In this document: positions 11,772 through 26,100 of the stretch, piece by piece
How the letters are laid out: each line of letters opens with the position of its first letter
Position numbering within the stretch: the stretch's first letter is position 1
Assembly (NCBI GenBank): GCA_008711295.1
Contig: VUYV01000180.1
Span: 519,826 to 583,825, forward strand
Direction of reading: 5' to 3'
From: Anarhynchus alexandrinus
Lineage: Eukaryota; Chordata; Aves; Charadriiformes; Charadriidae
DNA: 64,000 nt
The notes under the pieces: generated by a model
What the model was told of the DNA's origin: nothing
The model's input: the letters and a program-made list of their open reading frames with translations, nothing else
Database searches by the model: none
Made by a program: the position numbers and the translations under genes

Positions 11772-14700
11772 GGTGGTAAGGGCGCAACCTTTAGCTCAGC
11801 AAGTCCCCAAGCTGCTGCCTATGGGAAGAAAGAGAGGAGCCCTCTAAAAGTCTAGTTTTCTGCCCGTGCTCTGAGCATCTCTGGGACTCCACAGGTGATT
11901 TCAAGGAGTGCAAGATAACGTAAATACAAAGGAGAAGTCTTGCAAGTAGGTTTAGGCATCTACACTGGCGAATGTTTTGGAAACTTTGCACTGAAAAGCG
12001 ATGGTCTGTACGTTATTTTCCCTAAATACACTTAATAATCAAAAGTAGGGTATGAGTTCAGATGCCATGTTTTTGTTACCAGGACAGAGGAAAGAATGAA
12101 GGTCATATACAGGATGTGGGACTCAGCAACAGAAACTTATCTGTATTACAGTTACAAATTTCTCAGCTGTATTTAGCTGGCTCAAGAAACTATGACATCT
12201 GACTAGAATACTGGTAATCAAATAAATCCAATTCATGCGCAGTCCACATTAGATTATTTGCAGCATACAAAAGCGTCTCCTAAATTTATTGAGTTTTCCC
12301 TCCAACCACTCAGCACCTTTTGCGCAACAACCCGTTACCCCTGGAACATCTCTGCCTTTAGAGCCGCTCACTCCATCTCAGCCTTTTTTCCCCCTTAATA
12401 TAAAATAAAAGAAGTTTTGAACCAAACATCACTTACAGTGAAATCCTTTTCATTTCTTGTCATTTAAAAGTTAGCCCGTTAATCTAAAAGTCAATCTCCT
12501 GATTCAGTTCTGGATGAATAAATTGAGAGTAGTTCATGTCATTCCTTAAAAATAAGTGTGTACGTACATTTGCAAAGATATTGTAAGTCCTTTAAGGTAG
12601 ACCATCAATTTTTTCTTGACTTTGATATCAAAACTGTGGTTCAAGTGCATTTGAAGGTAAATCCTCTATTAATAGTCACTGATTGCCCTCATCAGGGAAC
12701 CTGTTCAAGTACATCACTGCCCTCTCCTTTCTCCTGTATCTAGGTATTCCTCAGGTGAAAAAGAGCCTCAAGGAAGGAAAAGGAGCACAAAAATCTGTCT
12801 TTCTCCCTAGTGTGCAGTCAAGGTGAGTCAGAGTGGGTATCTGGACCCCAGTGGTCTTTGATCCATGACATATTATACCAAATAATCTCTATTTATACTT
12901 GTTATGTAAGAGTAATGTGATTTTTTGAGCTGTCAGATATGGTACACAAATCTGTAACTACTTTACAAAGCAGGTCACAAAACCCAGGAAGGGGAAGAGG
13001 TTAACAGGACTGTATTCAAAGGTCTTTGGCAGCCACTTCTGTCTCTTTCCTGTATTTTTTATACTAATCTCTTAAAATTTTATTATGTTTTTTTCATATG
13101 TTTTCCACATTTATTGCTTGAGAATATTTATATGTTATTATTGGTCTGTTTATGTGTCCTTGGCTGCTTTTCTCATGATTCTTCTCATTTTTAAAATGTT
13201 CACTATTACCTTTGAGGAAAAAAAGGAAGCACGTACAATAATTCATACACATAGCAAACTTCAAAAAGCTGCTCAGTTTTCTGAGCTCTTAGTTTTAATT
13301 CTGTCTGTCCCTTTAATGTCAGCTGAACACTTAATACTGATGAGAAGACAGCTGGTTGCTCAGACATGGATATACAACATCTGCTGGATGCTGTATAAGT
13401 ATGAGACTTGGAACAGCTTCCACTCACTGTGCACCTGACTTTTTTGAAAATGGTCCAGTTTTTGTGTTTGTGAGCTGATTTGGTGCCTTTATTCATCACA
13501 GAGCATCTCCTCGTCCGTTCTTTATCCATCCTTGAATGTGTGCCACACCATCCGAAAACAAAAGATTGAATTGGAAGGGTAGCACTTGGGTTTTAGCTTT
13601 TACAGAGTTCTTCCAATATTTCCTTTAGTTAAAACAAAAATAAATGATTTTTGGAGTGCCTGCAAGTCTGTGTGACTCTCTGCCTCCCTTGCCACAGGTG
13701 GCAGCAGGGAGGGAGGGAGAAAAAGAAACACCCAAATGCTCACAAGCCTGGAGTTATGGGCACGGGGCTGCTAAAGAATCTGCGTAGGGGTGAAGAGTCT
13801 CTGGTCCTGCAGCAGCTGAGCTGTGAGGTCTCGCTTCTTTAAAGAGGAACCAGGTAAAGCTGGTGACTAGTAAGTGTGCCCGAGAGATGAATTAAAACAG
13901 CAGCGTTGGAATCCGCTCGCATTAAAGACAGTTGACGAGCTTCTGGGTCCCTGATTGTACGTGGGTGAGCATCCAGTGAGGAGAAACCTTTCCAGAGCTG
14001 TAACCCGCACTCAGAATGCTTCCCGTGCTGCTGGGGCCTTTCAGCAAAATACTGCAAGATGGTTTCCAAGTACTGAATATGTGCGTGTACAGACGGTGGC
14101 TTTCTAATTCTGTAAAATGCTTTCTTTCCAACACACAACACAGACACGTCATTCCGTGCTGGTGTGAGTGTGCGCATACAGTTTGCTAAAAACATACTTT
14201 GCATTAAAGGGACAAACAGGGCGAACTTTATTTACGATCAACACAAAAGTAAGAGGGGATGCATTTCACTGCCTCTTTCCGCTTCACCTTAGGTGCTTTC
14301 TCAGGGCAGAACCTGTACAGACACACGCACCTGTATAAACTTAAGTGTGCAAACTGGTTTCCAGGGTGGGGTGGGAAGGTGTTGATGTGCTCAAAGTTAA
14401 GCACAAGGCTAAGAACTTGCAGACCCAAAGCTGGGAACGTAAGTTCTCCAGGGACAGGAGCGCGCCTTCCTGAGCAGCTGGATATATACGTTGTCAACAG
14501 CATGCCCTCATCCAAAATTCCTGTAACCATGTTTGCTGGCACATCACTTGAATCTCTCAGTCATGCTTAGTAGCTACAGATAGTGCTTCAAGAATGCATC
14601 TACACGTGTTCTGGATTGAAGTTTGCTCCCTGGGGTGAGGGTGAGGGTATCTTACTGGGTTGGGTACTAGGTGCTATCCAGTGTCCAGCGCAGACAGGGC

Positions 14701-17700
14701 TTTGGGTCTTGCCCGGAACCTCTAGGTACTGTTGCTATAGAAATAATACTTTTTGCCCTACTTTGTCAAGATATAAGAGGATTTGCTGCTTTTTAAGAAA
14801 AAAGGGAAATTATTATTTAGGATTTCAAAGGTATCTACGAGGTATATTTTTTCTCTTCTTTGTTGGGATTCTGCATTTTTACCCCTTGCTGAACTATGTT
14901 CACTGAATCATTCTTACTCTCTTTACAAGCAGAATTTGTGAATTGTGCCAAGAAGTGTTGGTCTTTCTAGGTCTCTCACCTGCACTGGATGAAATAGCTG
15001 TGGTGATTTAGGCTATAAGCATTTCAACAGCTGCCTGCTCCTTCCCTTTGCCCCCCGGCAAAATTTCTTCCAGAGCAGAATTTCTTCCTTTGGCTGAGCT
15101 ACAGTAATCTATAGGTCAGGGTAGCAAACCCACTTCGTCTGCTTTTTAGCTACAGTAAACTCTGAACTGGAACACTTAAAATATGTGTTTGATTATGCTG
15201 ATACTCTTCTGGGGGAGTGTGGATGGACTAGAAATCTTTTCTGTGACTGTAGTGCCTTTGTCAGGTTCCTTCTACACAAACGTCCTGTGAGGAAATATGG
15301 ACACACCGATCTCCATTTTGGATTGTAGACAGAATCAGATTTTAGCTTATGCCACTGGTTGTGACAAGGCTTAAGTGTATTTGCTTGTGTACACATCCTC
15401 TTGGAACGCGCATTCCCTGTGAAGTTTGAAAGGTAAGGGTAGAACTCATTTGCTTTAATTTAGGTGTCTGAAGGTAAAGTATTTAGCCTCAGATTGTCAT
15501 CGTAGGCTCCTTTTATAATCAATGACCCGGGAAATGTCCATCAAAGATGGTATTTGTCATCCTAAAATGAATGCCCGTGAAAAGTTAGGCAACCAAGAGA
15601 GACAATTCCTCTGTTTCCTTCCATTGTACTTAAAGAGAACATAGGGTACTAGCTCCAACTGCTGTGTATGACTTTCAGGCTCCCACAGACTGGTGGCAAT
15701 AATTCAGTGTTCACTGAACTTGGACATCCCTCCTCACAGGTAACAAAAGTAGAACACAACTATGAAGGCATACAAATATGTGACAGAAGGACTTGAGATG
15801 ACAGACGTTTACAGTGGCTATCAGGACTGGATGGCTCTCCTCCAGGAATGATAAAGAATGGAACAGCTGACTTGTTAATAAATATCTACAAGTGATCATC
15901 TCACATTTATTATGCTGCGCTGAGATGAAACCCTAACCCTGACTCTAACTCTAGCACTAGGAATACCAGTTAAGTTATAGATAATTTATTTTTGCGTTAT
16001 CCTGAAGAACAGAAATATTGCTAACACTAACCTCATGCTAAAGAAATTCCCAAGAAATACCAACCAGTGATCTTAGCCTCATTTACTAAGGACAGTAATT
16101 AGCAAACACAATGAGAATGACAAAATTCTGAGATGCTTATGTTTTAAGAGCAAACCATCAGCTTTCATGAGGGTAAATTCTGACTTATTTTGTTGTCTTG
16201 TTTGTAGCAAATTAATAAAGAAAGGGAGAAAGAAAACCAGACAAATAATTTACTGGCTTAATTTTCACACACCAGGCTGTAAAAGAAACTTGTAAACCAC
16301 AGGGTTGTAGGAGCTGTTCTATCATTAATCAAAACCTGCAAGAGAAAGGAAGCAAAGGATAATAATGTCAGTCTGAAATGAGGTTAAATCTGAATTTTTC
16401 AAGCAACCAGTACACAGAAATTTTTTTTTCTGTACTATCATTAGCCAGAGTTAAAAAGAGTATCAGCCAATTATCATAAAATGTGCGTATAATTAATTAG
16501 CAAAATGTTACAGATCTGAAAAATTATTTCAAGTTGGAGATTAGCACTTATTTTTCTCAAACTTCATTTCACCCAGCTATCCTGCAAAACCTTCCTACAG
16601 TATTATTTTATTCAAGTATCTCATAGAGTGAAGAAGGATCCAGTTTCTTCATCCAGATCCCTGGAATACATCCATTTGCTAAGTTTCAGGTTCTGCATTT
16701 TTTGGTGTCCGTGGAGCAGGGTGGGAGGGCAGCTGGTCGCAGTTGCTCGTGCTTTATACCTCTTGACATATAAAAGCCTGGAAAAAAGCCGTGAGCGTGT
16801 CATCGTGAGTATGTTGGCTTGAACATTTGGCCAGTGGCATACAAAACAGAAACCCTAATGCCCAACCCCAGCATGCAAAACATCGGCTCACCGATGGAGA
16901 AGAAAGCAACTCATAAGTTAACGCTGTGTAAGAACATGTTAAAAATCTTACTCCAGACTTAAAACTTTCTGTGGACTTTCGCATAGGTTCTCCACCCAGT
17001 TATTTTGTAGGGGCTGGTGGTAACAGGAGCTCGGCAGAACCAGGCAGGCGATCTTATTCAGTGAACAGTTGCGCTGACCAGGTGGCCCTGTGAGGTTGGC
17101 TGGGGACACACACGCTTCTTTTTACACTTTCTAGGAAGCGTCCGGATGCAGTTAAGTGAGCCAGCAAAAAAAAAATCTGTTCTTCATTCCTTGGAAAGCT
17201 GAGATAGTATGGAAGAAATGCTTGGGGTTTTCCAGAACACACTCCTAAAAAGGTTTGGCGAAGAAGCGTGTTTTTTCAGAGAAACACAGACAACACTGTC
17301 ACATTTTTGGAGGGGTGGGGAGAGGGGAAGAACTCCTGCAGTTTGGAACAACCCAAGGTTGTTTTTTGCTGCCTTCTATGCCTTATGACACCATGAAGGT
17401 GTCACACAACGGGATCCACAGGGTCTGTCACCGGTAATCTTCCTACACCCTGTGGAGACAGTCTCATTTACCTGCCCTCTGCCTCCAGACTGGCTACTGG
17501 TATTGAGTGGAGAAGGTCTCAGGGGGAGCCAGCTTGTGGTAGAAATATTTCCTTGCTTATAAGGATGAGAGCAATTGGTCTAACTTGGTTTGACACTTTC
17601 TTAACCTCATTTGAGTCCTGTTAAAGACAGGGTCTTCATCTTACCTGTTCTTTTTGCACGCTCCTGTTCTTCAGCCCTTGGAAAGACAGTGGCTTTCTGG

Positions 17701-19839
17701 AGGAGAATTGTTTCTGTAGCTGAGGGAGAGGTGGCTAACCAAGTAAACTGCTTCAGAACCACCTTCAGCGTCAATAACACACCCATTAAAGCCTGTGAAA
17801 CGCCTGCAAAGTAAAATTTATGGAGTATGATTGTCATTTGCTTGTTTCCAGTGCCTCTTAGATTGTCAAATAAATTGTTGAAGATTAAGGCTTCATTATC
17901 CTCTTTATTGGAGGCACGAACTGAGGGATGGAATAGTGAAGGAATATGAATAATAACAAAGAAGAAAGTCACTCCTAAGGTTTTGGCCAGGATGGCAAAT
18001 TCCCAATGAGGTAATGAAACAACCCTTTTTTTTTTTAATGTCTTCAGCTCAAAATGCCAACCGAATGAATCAAAATTAGGAGTGTTCAGCGGAGCAAGAA
18101 AGACTGCAGAAGACTGCTCCCATGAAAATTAATAGAGATGTTCTGGAACCCCGGCTCAGACGCATGAACGAGTCTGTAACCTCAAACTATCAAAAATTCG
18201 TTATATACGTAGCTTTGGGGGATTTAACAAGCCATTTGAAAGATCGGAGCCAATAGGAGAAATGAAAAACAAATTAAATATGTTCGTTACAGTATCATTA
18301 CTTCATTTTGCCTTCAGAAACTGGCACGTATGATTTGGCTGAACAGACATGGAACAGTTTCTTTTGATCAGTATGAATTACAATGCATTTTGCCCTGCTG
18401 CCGCTCTCTGTTACTCTTTCTGTGGCTCAGATTGCACAGGGATTGATTAATGTACATGCTTTACACAGGGTTATTTTTTCTTTTATAGCCCCACTCATAA
18501 TTATATAAAAAGCCAGTATCTACCCTGGATCAGAACTCCCTTGTTAGAGAAAACACACACATACTTTTTTTCCCCTGATTTTTTTCTCTGCAGTTTTAAA
18601 GGAAAATAACTTTGAAGCTCATAATTTCTGCTCTTTGATGAACATAGTATTGGTCTAGGAAGACAGCAAACCTGGAAATGAATAATCTGCCAATGTCTCT
18701 TACTGATCTGACAGCTACGGGCTTGGCCTGATGGGACACACTTTAATAGAGTCACAGCAACTAGTTACTGAAGGCACCAACTATCCCACTGGCCCTACCA
18801 AGAGCATTTGATTTAGGGATATAGTTTTAGGTATCCAAGTAAAACCAGTTACTCCTAATGTTCTGTATTTTTGTGATTGGACTGCGTGCACTTAATTGGT
18901 AAACAAAACTTAAACTAATGGAATATTATTGTGTTAATGTACATATACCACTGCTAAAAGACTCAGCTTGCCTCCAAGCTGAAAAAGTTCAGTTATCCCT
19001 TTTCAGTATGGATAAAAATAGATTATGGGTTTTTTTTTACTTTCCCAAAATGTTCATGCAAAATTGCATTTCATACAGACTTCAGGCTTGGTTTTGTTCT
19101 CATATAGATGTAAATCTACAGGCTTCAAAATGCCCCATATAAAGTTATTTAACTTTTAGAAGACTTGACTAATAATTTCCACTGGTGTAGAAGAGTTGTT
19201 ATCACATTGAAACAATTCAGGTTGTATTAATATTGACAATACTGGAAATGGTGTCAGACATTGGAAGCGCTACTCCCGTGCGCAGGGCTGGCAGACGCTG
19301 CTCCACAGAGCCCTGTAGCAGGTGTGTAGAGCTTTTTACTCACCATGAGCAACCACTGAAATACCTTTAAGATCCACACATTATTGTTAAACTTAATTAA
19401 AAGTGGGGAGAAAAAAAAACCCAAACCACCTAAAACTTTCAGCACTGCAGTTGGCATCAAAGAAAATCCTCAGGGTTTTTTTGCCTCCCCCCCGGTGCAT
19501 TTTCTTTACTTCGACCTTTGCTATGCAAGGTGCGTACCCAGATTTGGGTTAAGAAAGTAGGATATTTAGACCACCATTAACTCAGTATTGTTTATGTACT
19601 TTCTTCTCATACGAATGACTGTATTTTTCACGCTGCCAGAGTACTTAGTCTGGTCAGGAGGTAATTTCTGAGGTAGGCGAGGAAGCATAACGTGCAGACA
19701 TTTTGTTACTATAGATATACTGACATTGTGTATGACTATAAATCCCAATTTGGGAAGCGGGGGACGTAGAGGTGAAAAGCACTGTTTGACATCTAAGAGA
19801 GTACTTAGAAGCGGACTTGACGACTTTCCCTCCCAGCAG
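11772..19839. other. Intergenic, AT-rich; no recognised gene
   Basis: Short frames only, the largest about 121 codons on the minus strand (13839-14204 and 17607-17972), with no recognisable motif. A telomere-like CCCTAACCCT at 15932-15941 is too short to call. I see no RNA gene. Confidence 0.5.
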
Positions 19840-20600
19840 CCTAATCCAGTATGCCCACTCTCTCCCGCAGACCCCACACCATAAGGAGGGGTGAATTCCT
19901 CTTCCCAAAGCCACAGAAACACCCTCAGGTAAGTCCCACAGGGTGAAGGCCCCTGTGATTCCTGCGGCCGAGGCGGTACTGGGTGTCCACCAGGACCCAA
20001 CTCTGCAGCCTTTGGGACACGTGCTGCTCGGACTGGATTTTCTGTTCCGCTCTGACGACTTTGCACAGCTGAGGCACTATCAGGGGGCTGCAGCACGTCT
20101 GGAGATGCCCAGCAGAGAATTCCCTCCACACAAAGGGGCTTTTCATCAGCATTAGGCGTGCAGATCTAGCAGAGCTGCTCTCTGCCCCGGTCGCGCTGCC
20201 CTGTGGTGGTTTATCGGTGCCAGGGGAAAAGGGCAGGCTGGAGAAGAGGGACTGACAGAGGTCCGTGTCCATTTTCCTCTATGCCATCCTCCAGGGAATT
20301 CCAGACAGCCCCAGGACGGGAGGCACTGCACACAGAGCCCCTGCACCAAGACCATCACCTGCTGCTGATGGAGAACAGAGGAGTTTTGCGTACGTATTTA
20401 AGCACAGGAGGAAAAAATATCCTCAGCAGCAGCCCCAGCACAGCCAGCTGGTAACACACGACCTGAAAATTATCCAGTCGGCCACAACGGGACACCTGAC
20501 ACAGGTTTTGTTCTAAACAGGCTTCACCACGGTACATGGCTGCATAGGAGGGAGCAGAGGGACACGCCATGCCGGCACATCTAGGAGAGTGGAAGCAAGG
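19840..20600. other. GC-richer block with unexplained open frames
   Basis: This ~760-bp block is visibly richer in GC than its surroundings. It carries several minus-strand frames in series: 72 codons at 20355-20570, 69 at 20152-20358, 116 at 19925-20272 and 188 at 19566-20129. The 20355-20570 frame includes a hydrophobic stretch (YQLAVLGLLLRIFFPPVL). The 19925-20272 frame ends with a polar, Gln/Arg-rich part (VVRAEQKIQSEQHVSQRL). I recognise no family. It could be a decayed gene or retroelement, or chance frames in GC-rich DNA. Confidence 0.3.
19871..19928 (+). other. Candidate 58-nt exon
   Basis: An acceptor (CTCTCTCCCGCAG, ending at 19870) and a near-perfect donor (CCTCAG|GTAAGT at 19928/19929) bound 58 bases. 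One of the three + frames is open through the segment. No partner exon has been identified, so this rests only on the pairing of two strong splice signals. Confidence 0.25.
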
Positions 20601-23024
20601 AGTATAAACTGCACTTTAAAGGAAGTTATTTGTTTTCGTGTCATTAGGGGAGGCTGTCAGTCTCTATGCCCATCAGAAACAAATAGCAAACAAGTTTTCC
20701 AGGAAAGTGAGCATGATCTTAACAGCATCTGACTGCACATGTGAACATTTTCTGAATACAATGACGTTTCTATTGCTTTTTCATATGAAGTATCCTTGGA
20801 TAGAGTACTCCAGGACAGAGGATTTACTGTAAAAGCAGAGCAGAAAACAAGTGACTGAAGAAGGAAATCCTTCTCATTTCAGTGCCATAAACATGGAGGT
20901 GGCATCTTGCATGCAGCACTCTTCCCGTGGCATCCATTTCCAACCAGCGTGAGGAGGGGTCTCAGGCTGGCTGGTGAATCCCCAGGCAGCCGCAGCCTCT
21001 GGGCTGTCATGACAACCACGGGGCTATGGCCACGGGCTCTGGATGGTCACACACACTGCATGGTCGCTGGGTTTGTGACTAATCCTTTACCATCAGCTGA
21101 CTATTGCCCCCTGCCAATGCCTCTTCCAGTTCAGAGATCACGGGAAGTCATTTCCACTGGGCTGTTCATTTGTATTGCTGACTTAACGGTACTTTTCTGA
21201 CTAATGGTACCAGATTATTCCAGGAAATAATGTATCAAAGGATCATTTTATCAATGGTCTAAAAAATAGTATACCCGCTTTTGTCTCTTTCAGCTCAGTA
21301 GTGGCCCCTAAACCATTTCTTTCCTGGGTTCAGGGTAATTCTTGATTGCTGCAGTGGTAGACTACGGCCTGTGACAGGGAACATGAACAGCTATATCCCA
21401 AGCATGTCAGCATCTCAGCACAGTGTGACTGCAATACAAATGATTTCTGGACTCATGCTGTGACTATTCAGAGGAAGAGACTCTCCTCCAACACAGTACC
21501 TTCACAGTTCTTATCAGCGGAGTTCTTCCAGAGGGTGAACAACGTGGGTAATTTCTGCTGTTTGAATCATTAGTCTTTGTCAAGTATTTCTCGCTGTGAT
21601 AAGCTTTCACTTTAATTTGCGGATAGGATAATTTGTATTCAGAGCGGTGGTAGCAGAGCTGTATCCAAACAGGATAAATGTTGGTCTTTACTTGCGGCAT
21701 TACTGCAGCTTCATGATGCTGCCGTTCCCCAAATTAGAGGGAGAGGGATTAAGAGTGCCATAGTCCTCTGCTGACACAGCGGGGATGTGTTCAAGGAACG
21801 ACATGCAGCCCGTACTCCCCTGGTCTGCACATCAGCATCGCTGAGACCAGCGCTGAACTGCACCAGGGCCACCGCCAGCTGTGGGCACCGCTGCCCTGGT
21901 GTGAGACCCTCTGAGCAGCTCCAGCAGTGGGAGCCCCGGACACAGACTCTGGGCAGCTCTAGGTCTCCCTCTCCAGGAGCAAGGCTGTTGAAATGGCAAC
22001 AGCTGAGGCTCATCATCAGTTCCTTCATTTGCCAGCTTCTTCAGAAGGTAAGATTGTTAATCAGTCACTGAAGAAAAGCTTTCTTATTGCAGCCACGTGA
22101 CTGTTTCGTATTTGGGCTTTCAGGTTAGGCAGTTAGAGAGCAAAGATTAGTGAGGAAATACTTTGAGACTGCCAATCTGTTGGGCCCTCGGTGCCAAGGG
22201 TCTTCCCCTGACTCTTTGAAGCTAATTTATTTATTAGCTGTCAGGGAACAGCAATAACTGTGTGTTGGTATTTACCAGAATTTGTCCCCGATACCCTTCC
22301 CCACGAGATGGGTTTGGCTTTGCAGAAGTGCCAGACCCAGGGAGTCCCCCCTCTGAAGACCGAGCAGGTCCATGAGGGGCTGACACCCTCCCCGCAGTGA
22401 TGGTAGCTCTGCCAAAGGTACTGCTACCTTTAGCATTGCAACAGACCACTTAAATGGAATAGGGTTGCAATTTAAAACACTAGAAGTAGGTTTTCCGTTA
22501 GTTATGATTTCCGTTGCCACTTAATTTCCATGGGGAGCATATGCTTTGGCCTATAGTGCTGACCATCTCTCTCATTGGGTCACGGCACACACATTTCCCT
22601 TAGTTGAATGACTACGTAGCAGTCACCTGGCTTTCAGAAGAGACACCTGAACCTGGACATTTGCAGCCGGGATGGTCTGTCTCATCTCTCCTTGTTCGCT
22701 TTCCTATTAGTCCAACAGTGCCGGCACACGGGCTTGCAGGCACGGTGAAAAACTCCTCAGCTTTCCAGGGGCTCTTGCAGGACAGAGATGAACGGGATCG
22801 TTGGGAGGGACATCAACAAGATTACAGGTGTAGCCTATTTGGGACACTGTATCGTGCCGAAAAATGATTCTGTGAGGAGGACCATCAGAGAAGCACAGGC
22901 AGCCTGGCTGTCCCCTATTGTACCGCTGTGAATTGCTGGGATTTAGGTTGGAAAGAGCAGAACCCTGAAATATCTAATGGGCCACCACAGCTGAGACCCC
23001 GGTGGAGGAGGGAGCGCTGGATGT
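20601..23024. other. Intergenic, no recognised gene
   Basis: Unique sequence with only short frames (up to ~105 codons at 21711-22028, minus strand). None has a recognisable motif. Confidence 0.5.
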
Positions 23025-23165
23025 TCGCTAAGGAGACCCCCCCCGGCCCCGGTGCCAGTCCCGGTCCCTGCCGGGGACCCGTGCTGCCACCTGCCGGCAC
23101 CGGTGCCGGGCAAAGCCCCGGCGGGAAACTCCGGCACCCCCCGATATTCCTTCCACCCCTCCGGC
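23025..23165. other. Isolated GC-rich patch with a 16-bp perfect palindrome
   Basis: About 140 bases of very high GC stand alone in AT-rich DNA. The patch is built of reiterated CCGG, GGTGCC and GGCACC motifs, and it contains the perfect palindrome CCGGCACCGGTGCCGG at 23094-23109. It could be a small CpG island, a decayed minisatellite or the GC-rich part of a retroelement. Confidence 0.6.
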
Positions 23166-26100
23166 TTTGTGCACTACACAAATTATCTTCTGTTTTTCAA
23201 ACTCGTCTGGGACCACGCATATCCATGACATCCAGCATGTTTTATCCTATTATGTAATGTCAATATTAGTAATGCATACTGCACATTTAATAGGTTTAAT
23301 AGAGGATATTTTTGAAAAATTATGTCTAAGAGAAATGGTAATCACTTTTTTTGTTTTTCTTTTTTGTGCAAGAGCTTGTTTCAGAAACAATTCCTCCAGT
23401 TTTTGGCTGTGCCTATACTGTTGGGGCACATATACTGTACATATGTCTGCTGTCTCGATTTTCCTATTTGTCCAGATAAAGGCACCTGCCTCCTGTCTGA
23501 ACATCACGGTTTATTTTACAAGGGAAAAAAAAGGACAGCGAAAGGACAGGTATGGTGTTTCAAGCATGAAATCGGGACGCAAGTTTTTAAGGATCCAGAC
23601 TTGGCAACAGAGAGATGCTCCCATGCCCCACAATACAGTCACATCCTGAATGTCCTTTTTGTTCTTGAACTAAAGTTTGTATTTCAAGACATGACAACAC
23701 AAATCCACAAAACCCCCATGTACTGTAGTATGAAACCAGACACCAACTTACATTGCAGGTTCTTCCAAGATGTCTTCCAAAAGGATATCTGTCTTCCAAA
23801 TGATATCTTCTTGGGATAACCACTACAAATGCTTTGGAATTGCAGAAACGGAAATTTCTTCTGAATCCTTCCATGGTTGCAAGGATGTTATTTCACATCA
23901 TCACAGGGGAAGTGAGGATCACAATCACAAGACTCCCATGATTTTAGACAAAATCTGGTGAATTGTAAAGCATCTATGAGGGACGGCACGTGTGAGCAGA
24001 GAGGTGAAACATCTTCTGGTGAAAAATGTTCTTAGTCAGAGAGAGGAAGTTGAAGCAACACATTAAAATCCTCACTTTCTTAGCCAAAATAGAAACGCCT
24101 CTACGGATATGCCTACATTGCAGCCCGATTCACAACTCCAGCTCCAAGTAGTTCAGACGATCATAATTCCCACCCACAGGCTTCTGCTGTGTTAGTGGTA
24201 GTAAAGGGTAAAGATACATTGACTCAGCTTTCCTCTGTCTGGCATAATTTGGGTCAAATTGAAAGGAATTTTTTCTTCATTCTACTTACTGGAAAAGATG
24301 TCAAGGAGATGACCTGGAGCATTCAGCCATGAAACCATGTGAAAATCACGTGCAAATTTTTAATTCATTCCAAACTAATATCTTAGTGTGCATTTTGAAA
24401 CAAAAGCCTCTGGATGTTACAAAAGGAAACATGGCATCTCAAAGGAAAAAATGCACAACAGAAGTTAAGAAAACCCCTACTATATTAGTCAGATTTGGCC
24501 CAAAAATATTCACTATTTTTGATAACCTCATATAGCCAGTCTTGTTAAAGCCTTTTGAAAGTCTGGGTAAACTGTGCCAGTTTTTTTTTTCCCCTGCTTA
24601 AGAACACATTTAAAGAACTGTAATTGAAGAGGGAGATAGATTTTTTCAAGGTGACACTGCTTGATTAAGCATCAGACTGTGACAGCCAAAGCATTTTTAC
24701 AGATCAAAAATATAGCTAATGAGTGGAGAACATACTAGAAATAAATACTACATTTCTTCATGACATAAACCTTATAAAGGGTTGTCTCAAGTTTCTGTAT
24801 TAGATATGACGTGGTTTGATATGTAAAATAAAAGAAGAAAGATGAAAGGTCCATTAAAGAAGGGCGATGAATGAGGTAACTCTCACAAATAGTATGACGT
24901 GTATGATTCATTTCTCTAACACTGGCCATCTTACCATGCCTTGTCTGAGCAGGTTGTTTCACCCCACTCCATTTGTGAGGTGGAGTCAATTGCTGTGATG
25001 AGGTTCCCGTTTCTCTCCACTGACCACAGAGGGAACCCGGACATCCACCCTCTCTACTTGCTCACTTTTTCTTCTGGCAAGTTATCCCTCCCACCTCAAG
25101 TTCTTATGTTTACCCATGTCCGGATAAGACAAAGCAGAAATTCAGAGAATCTTAACTGAATTTAACTGAAGGGGTAACACAATAGTAGATGAACCTTATT
25201 GTTAATAAATAAGAAATAATTCACCCTGGGGACATCTGCATTGGCTGACAGGGTCTCTCCTACAGGGGGCCTTCAGAAACACCTCACTTCATTACTGTAG
25301 AGCTTTTGCCTAAAACATTTGCTCTGGGAGCTATGAGGAAGAAACACGGCTCACGGGTTGAAAGAAAGCAGCAGGCTGCTTTCAGGACAAGGTGCACCAC
25401 GTACCCACGGCTCAGTTCAGATGCAGTGGTAGAGAACGGAGGTGATGAGTTTAGGCAGACTGATTCATGAAGCTCCTGGCAGGGTACCTACTTTGCACCA
25501 ATGGTACCAGTCGGTCATATCCTTTGTCCTGTGGAAACAAGAGCTTCCAATCCCACCAGTTTTGTGATGAGTTGCTTCTCACAGGATGCTTCCCATGGTG
25601 GGCTGAGGTCCTCAGAGCCCACCTGTGGCCAGGATTTTTGGTTTTGTTTTCTGTAGAAAATGGACTGTAAAGTAGGCTGGGATGCAATTCTGCTAATTCA
25701 GATAAACGATGTCAAAGCTGGAGGCCGGGCTGTTTAGCCCCCGAGTACACACTGGTGAACAGTTACTTTTACTACTACATTTGTTATCATATGATATTAA
25801 TGCAATTAATATGCACAAACAGTAGATGCTAATCTACTCAGAAGAGGCTAATATTTTTTTTTGCTGCATTCAGAAACCCAGTTTGTCAAGGTCATGAATC
25901 ATCTCATTCCTCAGAAATGACTGATCTCAGAATGTGACCAAACCAGCCTCCATTTACTGGTTAATAGTTAACAGTTTATTTCAAGTGCCTGATAAATTCT
26001 GGGTCAGATCTCCTGAAAACATTTGAGGGCTCAGAGTTAATGTTTATTTTAGCAGGGTGAAAATATGAACCACTTATTTCTGTAGCCTCTTGTGATTCGA

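Noticed and set aside
15932..15955. Telomere-like CCCTAACCCT
   Set aside because: Fewer than two exact units; too short to be an interstitial telomere.
22941..22960. TTTAGGTTGGAAAG, like the antisense CR1 3' end
   Set aside because: Only about 14 bases match and the rest of the CR1 end is missing, so it is probably chance.
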